In this document: piece after piece, positions 1 to 9,118 of the stretch | Numbering within the stretch: position 1 is the first letter of the stretch | Layout of the letters: the number at the start of each line of letters is the position of its first letter | Source of the DNA: Rhizodiscina lignyota | Taxonomy: Eukaryota; Ascomycota; Dothideomycetes; Aulographales; Rhizodiscinaceae | Length of the DNA stretch: 64,000 bases | Direction: 5' to 3' | Assembly: GCA_010015805.1 (NCBI GenBank) | Contig: ML978127.1 | Coordinates: 1,922,001 to 1,986,000, forward strand | Program-made: the position numbers and the translations under genes | The notes under the pieces: generated by a model | Databases searched by the model: none | Seen by the model: only the letters and a program-made list of their open reading frames with translations | Told to the model about the DNA's origin: nothing

Positions 1-136
1 GAAGACATACTACAAAAACGCAAAATTCACCCCCTACCTTCAACCGGGAACAAGCCACCATCTCAATTTCGCCACGAACGCTACCGGAGCATTCAAAGTG
101 ATTACGGATTTCTTGGCCTCGAGTGGCCTGAACTAG
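1..136 (+). CDS. 3' end of an alpha/beta hydrolase-like gene (partial)
   Basis: The frame starting at base 2 stays open from the window edge to a TAG at 134-136 and gives the last 44 residues of a protein. A TSHH motif is followed by a helix-like stretch ending in ITDFLASSGLN. This resembles the C-terminal end of alpha/beta hydrolases, where the catalytic histidine sits just before the last helix. The rest of the gene lies outside the window, so substrate and localisation cannot be told. The hydrolase call is an inference from a short stretch; that it is the end of a coding sequence is fairly secure. Confidence 0.5.
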   Translation, partial: KTYYKNAKFTPYLQPGTSHHLNFATNATGAFKVITDFLASSGLN

Positions 137-350
137 AGTTAGGCGTTGCAGAGTTTGTGAGGCGCTGTTGGGGGTTATTTAAATAATCATCTTCTCTTCT
201 ATAACTCTCGTTCATGTCACTACCATATTCTTATTCATTTTAGAGTCATCATCTGTACCACTATTGAATAATTGATAATTTCCATTCTTCTTCCCCAAGT
301 CTAAGCACATGATGTCTTCATGAATTCAATCTCCTTACATACATTTCAGC

Positions 351-2008
351 TCATGTCAACTCTTGTCTAGGTTGCAAGCCGTGCCAAACGCCAGGGCTAG
401 TGGTACGTTCGCTTTCCTCTAATACTGAAATGGCCTCGTGAAGGCCAGCGGAACTGAGGTAGAACCCAAATCCCATCGAGTTCTGCCCAATGACATATTT
501 CGATGTAATCGGCGACTGGTCGAGCATCGATACCAGCCAATCTCGGAATCGTGGTTGATGCTCCAGTACACTATATGCAAGGCCAATTGGTAGCATGTAG
601 AACAGAGCAGGGTCTTTGCTGTGCTGCACATTGGCACACTGGAACTCGAACACACGACATATCTCGATCGCGGGATCGCGTAGCGCAACGGACATTCCGG
701 GAAGTGAGAGAGAGGAGAAGTATGGGTACGCTGAACTATCTTTATGTGTGCTTGGGGGCTGCGCCGCGGCCATGATTATTGCTGGCGCATTGGAGGGCGC
801 GATTTTCCAGAGAAGACCGATCAGCCACATCTGCACAGCGTTGTACAGGGATATCTCAGTGGCCCTCTCAAATTCGGTGAATTGGAGGATGCTCTCGAAC
901 ATACGACTCTTGGCACTTGGATCTGCAGGAGCTGGGCTTGCTGGCTTTTCGTACACTGTCGCTGAATATAATTCTTGCCAGTGCCACCGCCATCGGAACG
1001 CTCTTTTGAGCTGTCGTTTTACGCGTTCGACTAGAGCGACGTGCGGTCCCGGGTCTGGTTGCTGACTTAGGCGACCATCATCTTCCAGCATACCCGGAAC
1101 GGTGACAAGAATGTCGGCGAGCTGGTTCTGCTGCGATTTGGAGGCCGGATCCAATGCCCAAGGAATGTTTATCCAGCTGTCGTCTTCTAAGAAACATCGC
1201 CGTTTGGATATGATTCCAACAGTGATGAGTGTCGCTCGACAACTCTCGAACGCGCTTCTCAACGGCTGTTGTTGAAATTTCGTGGGTCCGAAGACCATCA
1301 GAAGCTGAATCATTCCCCTAACATGGGATGTTGTTCCAGTTGGATCCTGACGTATAGACTCGTATATCAGCAGAATCATGACTGGGACAAGCAGCCCTTG
1401 GGCATGGGAGTCGGGGCTAACAGCGTTGGACAGCTGGGGGATGAGGGCGCGAATGGCTTTGCCGTACTCTATCGAGGCGTTCGTCTCGACGTTCTGCTGG
1501 CCGTAGAATTTGGCGAAACTGCTCTGTGACAGGGCCAAACTGGCTTGCAAGGCGAGTGGAGAGTATCTGCCGATGGCTGCAAGGCGTAGCCATTCTTGGC
1601 CATAGCTTCGCCAGACGAAATTCTCGAAGAGGAATGCGTGGCAGATGTCGGGTCTGAAAGCTTCGAGATTCAGCGAGTTAGGCACTGTGTTCGCCGTTTG
1701 CTGCTGGAGATAGTCATATCGATTCCTATGATGCATGGCGATGACGTTCTGATCCGTAGATGTCGAAGAAGAAGACGAGGCTGTACCCGAAGCAGAAGCG
1801 ACGGCGATTCGGAAGTGTAATGGTTTCTCATATCCAGCACAGGTGTATCCAGCCTTTTCACACCGTTTACAGGTTGGTTTCCCCTCATCTGCAACACTTG
1901 AGCTTCAAATTCTCAATCCCTGTCAGAATGTCTCGTATACTCACCACACTTCACTCGTCTCTTCCTACATGTATGGCATCCACCGCTTCGACCGGGAACG
2001 CCGACCAT
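351..2008 (-). CDS. Zn2Cys6 fungal transcription factor
   Basis: Two exons, 2008-1945 and 1888-351, joined across a 56-nt intron (GTGAGT donor, TTGCAG acceptor), encode 533 residues. Splicing restores a complete Zn2Cys6 binuclear cluster with cysteines at 11, 14, 21, 28, 31 and 38 in the family spacing, and the linker PTCKRCEKAGYTC is typical. A Ser/Thr linker follows, then about 440 residues resembling the fungal-specific transcription factor domain of the Fungal_trans_2 type. The protein should bind DNA in the nucleus, probably as a dimer at CGG-type half sites. Its target genes cannot be read from the sequence. It is divergent from the zinc-finger gene at 2612 with about 600 bp between. 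The start codon was chosen because it is the first ATG ahead of the cluster. Confidence 0.88.
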
Positions 2009-2611
2009 CGTTGCTGTGGAGGAGATTGATGTTCTTTACCTCAGTCCACATCTTGAATTAATTTAAAGAGTTCATTCGAGGACCCGTGCTCTATAGTTTC
2101 CGAGCTGAATGGCACCACGGGCCCCCATGCCAACTTGCTTAATGAGCACGCATACAGATTCGCTTGGTTGTCGGTGGTTGGGCAGCTAGTTCAAGCCGAG
2201 CTGTGGCTGAGGAGATGGTTATAATGTTAACATACGTTGCTGGACTGTTCTCAGCTGCTTTTGTTATATATGAATCTGAGAGTATTCCAAATTCTCTTAT
2301 ACAGTAGCTGAATCAGGGGTAAACCTCCTCGCTATCGAATCATTTCGCAAGCATGAGTGTGCTCGCATTTGGCATCACCTTAATCCCCTCCTAAGCTCAA
2401 TTTGAGCACGCCTTGTGCTCAGCCTAAACGGTGACCCACATCGACATTATAAACCCGATGTGGCTGAGGCGGCTAGGGCCAAGCCCGAACTTCAACACCG
2501 TGACAAATAAATTTGGTCCAGTCCTTCAACCAATCCAACATCCTTTCCAGCATCATGCACCAGTGACAAGAAACTACGAAATATCAATCCACCTTCAAAG
2601 TCACAACAACC
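2009..2611. promoter_or_regulatory. Shared divergent upstream region
   Basis: This 603-bp stretch separates two divergently transcribed genes and must hold both promoters. A TATAAA at 2448-2453 lies about 160 bp before the plus-strand start. I see no coding signal or repeat in it. Confidence 0.5.
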
Positions 2612-4276
2612 ATGGCGCTTGCCAGCTGGGCGGTGCCACAGCTCTCCAAAATCTTACCACTAGATGACGAGTCATTGAGAGAAATCGTGACCTATGCGGA
2701 CTCCCTGCCAAAAGAAGCTGCGGCTGAACATTTGAAAAACCTGTTAGGGGATTCTCCACAGGCGTTTGAATTCATATCGAATTTCAATTCACGGCGACAG
2801 GCACCCCAGGCTGCCTCATCTCCGTCTTCTCGGCCGGGAAGCGGGACCGTGACGCCTCGCGAAGATCTATCTGAAGTGCCAAAGGCAAAGCTACATAGGA
2901 AGAAGCCGTCCAAGTTCAACCAGCTGCCTACGCCTAGACGGCCTGACAATTATGGCGATACGTCGGGCGGCTATGTCAAGCGGGGTGAGGAGGACTACAT
3001 GGCTGGAAGGGCAAGGGCGCACAAGGAGGCACAACTCGCGAATACGCTGGCGCTTCAGGAGAAGCCTGATGCTCTGCAAGTACCACTACCCGTCTCTGGG
3101 CCTTCGACAGGGCCGTCGTCTCGAACTTCAACCCCAAAACCACCTCCGTCCGCAGCAGGCCCTCTTATCTCCGACATCAAATCCAAGTCTCGTTCAGGCT
3201 CCCCGGCACCAAGCTCCAAGACGAAGGCAAAGGTGAACATATCTGGTGGCACCAACATGCACGGCCAATCATCGACCATAAACGATCTCGACTCTGCGAT
3301 CCGCACTCTCGAAGTACAAACGAACCCTTCGCTAACCCTCTCAGCCGCCGAAAACGCCAAACGCCGGTGCAACTGCATGGCGACGCGCCATTCACTGCTT
3401 GAAGCCGCCCCCAACTGCCTTAACTGCGGCAAGATCATCTGCGTCAAGCAAGGTCTTGGACCGTGTACGTTTTGTGAAAGTCCATTGCTCTCATCGTCCG
3501 AGATCCAGGCCATGGTCCGCATCCTACGTGATGAGCGTGGGAAAGAGAAAATGGAGGCCAACAATGCAGGCCACAAGCGTGCAGAAGTGTCACGCGCACC
3601 CCGACCATTCGCCAACCTTGCAAAGCCAGGCCTGTCAGACTCCACGCCGGCATCTTCGGCACCATCATCAGACTCCGAGTCCGAGAAGCTGGCGAAGGCA
3701 AAAGAGCACAGGGACAGGCTTCTTGCGTTCCAAGCACAGAATGCTCGGAGAACGCGGGTTCACGATGAGGCCGCAGATTTTGAGACGCCAACAGCCGGGC
3801 AGAGCATGTGGGCAAGTCCGCAGGAGCGCGCGCTGCAGCTGAAGAGGCAACAGAAAGTGCTGAGGGAGCAGGAGTGGAATGCGAGGCCGGAGTGGGAAAA
3901 GAGGAAGGTGGTGGCGAGCATCGACTTGTCCGGGAAGAAGCTTGTGAAGAAGATGGAAAAGATGGAGAGGCCTGCGACCCCGGAGAGTGAGGATGAAGTT
4001 CTAGAGCCTGAGGAGGACAACACTGATCACATGGGTGGGCAAGAAAAAGGAGGCGCGTTTAGCAAGAATCCTTTGCTCGGAACTTTGATCAAACCTGTTG
4101 CGAGAGTTGACGAGAAGGGAAAGGGCGCAGAGGGACGGAGGGCGAAGAAGTCGACGTGGCGGAGAGTACAGGATGATGGTAGCGACAATGAGCAATGGAT
4201 ACTTGATGGGGGAACTTTTGGAGGAAGGGCAGAGGATAGAGTGTTCGAAGCCGAGCACAGCGAAGAGCCTGCATGA
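2612..4276 (+). CDS. ASC-1/TRIP4-type C2HC5 zinc-finger protein (Rqt4-like)
   Basis: A single-exon gene of 554 residues with a good context (CAACCATGG). Residues about 251-293 form a zf-C2HC5 zinc ribbon: paired Cys around CNCMATRH, then NCLNCGKIIC and GPCTFC. This finger defines activating signal cointegrator 1. The fungal member, yeast Rqt4, is a subunit of the ribosome quality control trigger complex that splits collided ribosomes. The first 60 residues look helical, with an acidic, CUE-like character. The remainder is low-complexity Ser/Pro/Lys-rich sequence. The ASCH domain of animal TRIP4 is not visible, as expected for fungal members. Cytosolic ribosome association is inferred from the family. 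It is convergent with the next gene, 186 bp away. Confidence 0.85.
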   Translation: MALASWAVPQLSKILPLDDESLREIVTYADSLPKEAAAEHLKNLLGDSPQAFEFISNFNSRRQAPQAASSPSSRPGSGTVTPREDLSEVPKAKLHRKKPSKFNQLPTPRRPDNYGDTSGGYVKRGEEDYMAGRARAHKEAQLANTLALQEKPDALQVPLPVSGPSTGPSSRTSTPKPPPSAAGPLISDIKSKSRSGSPAPSSKTKAKVNISGGTNMHGQSSTINDLDSAIRTLEVQTNPSLTLSAAENAKRRCNCMATRHSLLEAAPNCLNCGKIICVKQGLGPCTFCESPLLSSSEIQAMVRILRDERGKEKMEANNAGHKRAEVSRAPRPFANLAKPGLSDSTPASSAPSSDSESEKLAKAKEHRDRLLAFQAQNARRTRVHDEAADFETPTAGQSMWASPQERALQLKRQQKVLREQEWNARPEWEKRKVVASIDLSGKKLVKKMEKMERPATPESEDEVLEPEEDNTDHMGGQEKGGAFSKNPLLGTLIKPVARVDEKGKGAEGRRAKKSTWRRVQDDGSDNEQWILDGGTFGGRAEDRVFEAEHSEEPA

Positions 4277-4462
4277 GGATGAATTCTCTGCTCCACTCTA
4301 ACAGCTTCGAGTTACAGAATCGGTATTGACTAGAGTCGAAACCCATACCGGCAGTTCATCATACCCAGCCAGCACTAGGGAGTTCTCCAAAGAGGCAATG
4401 GTTTTGTTGCCTCTTCACTATCGCTGGTCTCCTGACAGTCGCCTATTACGGTCCGAGAAACG

Positions 4463-5188
4463 TCAATCCCCCTTGACTTCTCCTCCTGCCCCTTCGGCAC
4501 GCTGTCTCATCCTCCTGTACTGAACTAAATAGCACACCAATATGCCACCAGCAAACGCATTCCTCCAAGCCTCTTCATTGTTCCAATTCTTCCATCCACA
4601 CCAAAACTCGCCAGCGATTCCAAGCAACAGCTGTCCGTAACCAGTCCACGGCAAAACATCTCGGATAAATGTCCCACCTCCGAAGTATGTGCATAGCAGA
4701 ATGTGGTGGAAGGTGTTCAGCGCGGCAAAAAGCTGCCACCCATCAGATGCTGGCGACGCAGGTACAACTCGAACCAGTGTGAAGTATGGTGTCGTGAGAT
4801 GGTGAAAACCGAAATGGAAGTTGATAGAGCCTCCGGATGCAAGTACATTGAATATGTCAAGGTACTCGTAGAACTTGGAGAAATGGTAAGCATAGCGCGC
4901 GAAATCGCTAACGTCTTGGAACCCGAGGGAATGTGACAGGTCAAGCCATCTCGAAGCGCAATAGGGGAATTTGTCTACGAGGCCTGGGAGGGACAGCAGA
5001 CTCGATAACAAGAGGAAGAGGGACACAAAACCGTAGAAGCGGCTATTGAATTTGGACAGTGTCGGAGCATATTGGAATTGACCATTGGTACGAACGTAGC
5101 TGCCGATGCTCAGGGCAATGATAACAAATATGATAGTTGAGACGAAGACTTCGGGGAAAGTTGTCAGTACTTTAGATGGACTTTCCAT
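4463..5188 (-). CDS. Short divergent ELO (fatty-acid elongase-like) membrane protein
   Basis: An intronless 241-residue protein with five or more hydrophobic segments and a basic C-terminus. It carries degenerate ELO signatures. K105-x2-E108-x2-D111 matches KxxExxD. A histidine box follows at H125, H129 and H130, and then N158-x3-H162-x5-Y168 matches the conserved asparagine/histidine helix. ELO proteins condense malonyl-CoA with acyl-CoA in the ER. Here the histidine box reads HxxxHH, one residue longer than the canonical HxxHH, and the protein is shorter than the 270-350 residues common for elongases. Catalytic competence is therefore uncertain, and it may be an ELO-derived protein with another role. 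It is divergent from the MFS gene at 6005. Confidence 0.68.
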   Translation of the reverse strand: MESPSKVLTTFPEVFVSTIIFVIIALSIGSYVRTNGQFQYAPTLSKFNSRFYGFVSLFLLLSSLLSLPGLVDKFPYCASRWLDLSHSLGFQDVSDFARYAYHFSKFYEYLDIFNVLASGGSINFHFGFHHLTTPYFTLVRVVPASPASDGWQLFAALNTFHHILLCTYFGGGTFIRDVLPWTGYGQLLLGIAGEFWCGWKNWNNEEAWRNAFAGGILVCYLVQYRRMRQRAEGAGGEVKGD

Positions 5189-6004
5189 GTTTGATGGTTT
5201 TTGAATTAATTATGGAAATATTGCATAGAAGCTTTGAAGTACGATTCCATGTAGTCTTGCGATGAGTCAAACTATGAGTCTTACAGATGGTTCGGAGTAC
5301 GGAGTGTGCATTGCACATTTCGGCCACCCATCTCAGTGGCCCTTTCTCGTGAAAGTCATAATAGGTTCAATTATATATGTGAGTACTCCGTATGATCCTC
5401 GTCGCTGAATATTTAGAGACGGCGTTGGGGTGGCTTCCACCAGAGCTAGACTATGTTGTGGAATAGTTCGAAGAATGGGAAGGCTCTTCGAGCTATGTGG
5501 ACCTGTGAAATAAAAATCTTAGACATTTCGTGTGACATTTCAAGGGTTTCGAATAGAATGGCACTCTAATGATTTCTTTAACGGTTCTCCAATATTTAGG
5601 AGTCGTGCGTATTCGAAGGGTTTTGACGAGTCCAGCTCGATGCCCGCAGATGACAATTTGTCCTGCAATAAACACAGTTCTGAACTTACATGAATATCGA
5701 GAGCCATTTCCAAGCAAACGATTGAGGATTTTACGGAGATGCAGCTACACGACCATTTATCAAGTAATTCCGAATAAGAGCTAAGGATGCTTTAGATAGG
5801 TATCTCCCCATTTCGGCAAAGAGGGCACGGAAATGACGGCATTGTACCAACGAAATCATTCCGATCACAAAGTCGAAGCCGAAATGCAGGACCGTCTCAC
5901 GACAAGGAGTCATGCCAATGGCGCCATTCCTAGTTCCACAACAACTATCGAGCCTCAATTCTCCAACCGCCGTACACACCGTCCTATAGCGCTACATCTT
6001 CGAC
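5189..6004. promoter_or_regulatory. Divergent intergenic region
   Basis: This 816-bp region lies between the ELO-like gene and the MFS transporter gene. It contains only short, non-coding-like frames. Both promoters should be here, but I recognise no specific site. Confidence 0.4.
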
Positions 6005-7792
6005 ATGTCGGCCGATCCAGTCGCGGCGGTCACAGAGCTACCCTCCGAACAGCGTCCATTGCTGGGCGACAGTCGAGAACAGGTTACAGACAATGGTACG
6101 ATCGAGCGGCAGCCGGCCGATGATGCAGAACAGCAAGACAGCGGTGATGCCGCTCCTCTGGCGGAGGAGCCGGATACCACGAAACTGGCCCTGATCATGG
6201 GGAGCATGTGGCTTGGGGTGATAATGAACGCTATGGGTACACTCGTCTCATCTCACCCTGCTGAGAAACGTCCTCTAACAGTTCCAATTGCCAGATTCTA
6301 CCATCGTTGCAACGCTCACGGCACCCATAAGCACATCATTCAATTCCTTCAAGCTCCTCTCCTGGCTAGCAACCGCGTACCTCATCTCCAATGCCGCCTG
6401 CCAACCACTTAGCGGGCGGCTTACCGATATATTCGGCAGACGGACAGGTCTGATATGGTCCAATACTCTATTTGCTGTTGGCAACTTGATATGCGGCCTT
6501 GCGAAGAGCGAAGGGATGATAATCATAGGTCGCGTGATTGCAGGAATGGGGGGCGGGTAGGTTCAGAGCCAACAATTTCGAGAGATTGGAGCAATTCCTG
6601 ACTAGTGAACAGAGGCGTGAATACCATTTCTACTTTTGTTGCGTCCGATCTCGTTCCGCTCCGTCGTCGAGGCCTGTGGCAAGGCTATGGCAATCTATGC
6701 TACGGGCTTGGATCCGGCATTGGTGGTGTGTTTGGTGGATGGATAAACGATACTATAGGCTGGCGATGGGCATTCCTCGTCCAGGTCCCAGTTATCGTCA
6801 CTTCGGGCATTCTTGTTGCCTTCAATGTGAAGATTCCAGTCAAAGAGACAGACAAGTCTCGGATTCGCCGAGTTGACTTCCTCGGCGCGTTCACCTTGGT
6901 GCTCAGTCTTGTTTTGCTGCTCTTGGGTCTGAATTCCGGTGGGAACATCGTACCGTGGGATCATCCGCTTGTCCTTGTATCTCTATCGCTTGCGTTCGTC
7001 TGCCTCCTCGCCTTCATCTACGTCGAGGACAGAGTAGCAGCCGAGCCAATCATACCAGTGCGCCTGCTCCTAAATCGAACTGTTCTGTCAGCATGTCTTA
7101 CAAACTGGTTCTCCACAATGGCCGTCTACTCTCTTCTCTACTACGGCCCTATCTACTTCCAAGCCCTCGGACTCTCCACCACAGCAGCAGGCGCACGATT
7201 AATCCCAACCGCCATTGGAACCGCAGTCGGCTCTCTCGGTGCTGGTTGGATTATGCGCCATACAGGCCGTTACTGGTGGCTCAGCTTCGGGACACAAGCC
7301 TGTCTTGTCCTCAGTGCTAGTCTAATCGCAGCTACAATGAACGAGCGACTTTCCGCATGGCCAGTGTTCATCTACTTCTTCCTCGGCGGGACAGGACACG
7401 GAGGGATGCTAACAGTCACACTGTTGGCGCTCATCAGTGCCGTCGATCACAAAGACCAAGCAGTCGTTACGAGCGCGAGCTATGCATTCCGCAGTACGGG
7501 CAGTACTATTGGAATCACGGTGTCGTCGGCAGTATTCCAAAATCTGCTGAACCAGCTGCTGTGGGCAAGGTTTGGCGATCGCCCTGATGCGGCAAAGATT
7601 ATACCGCGCATCCGGGACAGCATCGACGAGATCAAGAGACTGCCACCAGACTGGAAAGTGGGCGTCGTGCGTGTGTACATGGAGGCGCTCCGAGGCGTTT
7701 GGGTCACAATACTCGGGATAGCAGTGCTCGCGGCACTGTCCAGCTTGTTCATGAGGGAGCACATCTTGCATAAAACTTTGGCGCGGAAATGA
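6005..7792 (+). CDS. MFS transporter, 14-TM DHA2/VBA-like
   Basis: Three exons (6005-6236, 6295-6556, 6613-7792) encode 557 residues, and both introns (58 and 56 nt) keep frame. An acidic soluble N-terminus of about 65 residues precedes the membrane part. The first helix carries the MDSTIVATL motif, the loop 2-3 signature reads GRLTDIFGRRTG, and RVIAGMGGGGVNTIS resembles the G-rich motif of helix 4. Together these place it in the drug/H+ antiporter-2 group, close to vacuolar basic amino acid transporters (VBA type) and multidrug exporters. Substrate and membrane (vacuolar or plasma) cannot be decided. The second intron boundary rebuilds the four-glycine run, which supports the model. No cluster partner is evident nearby. 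Confidence 0.87.
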
Positions 7793-7958
7793 GGTATTTA
7801 CACATTACATTAGTTGGCGTATGAGCTAATGAAGCTCCTCAACGAGGGTACGGCCTTCCCATCTGTATGGAAGGAGAAAAGTCCAGTCAGCCCGCTATTT
7901 ACCCAAGACAGTACCGACAAACTCCACCTACTCCACGCTGCCAGGAGTCATGAGACTT

Positions 7959-8991
7959 TCAATGCCTCGACTTGAACAGAGAAGCTGCTCTCATCCTCTT
8001 ATTCAAATTCGTGGCCTTCGGAAGTGCCTTGGTGCAATCAATCAGATTGTTTTTACCACCAGGCACACCAAGTAGGCTCATGCGAGTCATCGCATCAGCG
8101 AATTTGCCAGTCCACTTCCCTTGGTTGTTAACGAATCCCTTGAACTGCTTGCCAACCACTGCGTGAGCCGCAAGGCCACTGTCGGAGGGGAAGACAAAGC
8201 TGCCGGGCTTTGGACTGGTCGTCTCGGAGTAGTATTTGACATCCCAGATGCCTGGCGTTGAGTCCTGGGGCTCGCCTGCGAGGGATTCGTTGACGAAGAA
8301 CTGCCGAGATATCAGCGACTCAAGTACTGTGCGAGTCAAGAAATACACGAACCTGCTTCGATGTGGAGTGTGCTCCTAGAAGCGCTGCCAAGTCGACGTC
8401 GTCGAAGCCCTTGTCTAGGAAGAGGGCGTACAGGCTGTCCGCACTGGCATGTACGTCTGGCAGCAAGCCATTCGGCGCTGGTGTTGAACTGTCCGTCCTG
8501 CCCACATACGTCGTGACTTGCGGACCGCCAGGGCATGTCACGATTGCATGAGCACCTGCGAATTGAAGGAGATCTGCAACGCCGACGCTGCGTTTCGTTG
8601 CCAGAGCCAAGAGTTTGGCCGAGATATCTTGCAGGCCGTTGTTCTCGTCTCGCGTACCAGCTTCGTCCGCAAGAACCAGGCTGCCGTCGCATCCGCCGGT
8701 GCTTCCTTGAGCTTTGTTCCAGGTCCCGCAGTCGTGGAAAGCAGCTCTGATTGCTGCACGCGCATCGTCATTGCATTGGCCGCCCGACAGAAACATTGCA
8801 GTGAGGTCCGAAGACACGGTTGTCCAGATGGCAGGACAATTGCCCTTCCCGCCATCTTTTCTTGGGATGAGAGTGATGTTTGGGAGCGAACGAGGAATGA
8901 GAGACGAGAGTGAGTCTTTGAGAGCTGCGAGGTCGAAAGCGGCCGCAGTGGACACTGCAGCTGCAGTAATGATGACTTCTGAGAACCTCAT
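7959..8991 (-). CDS. Secreted class II-like heme peroxidase
   Basis: Two exons, 8991-8353 and 8300-7959, encode 326 residues. The first 18 residues are a likely signal peptide (hydrophobic, ending AAA). The distal heme pocket is R82 and H86 in AAIRAAFHDC, and the proximal histidine is H208 in LLGAHS just before the 52-nt intron. Cysteines at 52, 73, 88 and 101 fit the disulfide pattern of fungal class II peroxidases (PF00141). The enzyme would oxidise phenolic or other aromatic donors with hydrogen peroxide outside the cell. Whether it has the manganese site or the surface tryptophan of lignin-degrading forms cannot be decided without an alignment. It is followed upstream by a gene-poor island. 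Confidence 0.88.
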
Positions 8992-9112
8992 TTTGCTGTG
9001 ATGGAGAGAAATGTGATGGTATCGAGATCAAGACTGAGGTCTCCGGAAGAGAAGAATGGACAAGCTCAGAGTACAGCAAGCTCTTTCCGAGAGAGCCGGA
9101 TCATGGGGAGAT

Positions 9113-9118
9113 CTTATA
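9113..9118 (-). promoter_or_regulatory. Possible TATA box of the peroxidase gene
   Basis: Read on the minus strand the bases give TATAAG, about 120 bp upstream of the peroxidase ATG. Position and sequence suit a TATA element, but nothing else supports it. Confidence 0.3.

Noticed and set aside
3055-3645. 196-residue minus-strand open frame
   Set aside because: It lies wholly inside the well-supported zinc-finger gene on the other strand and matches no family.
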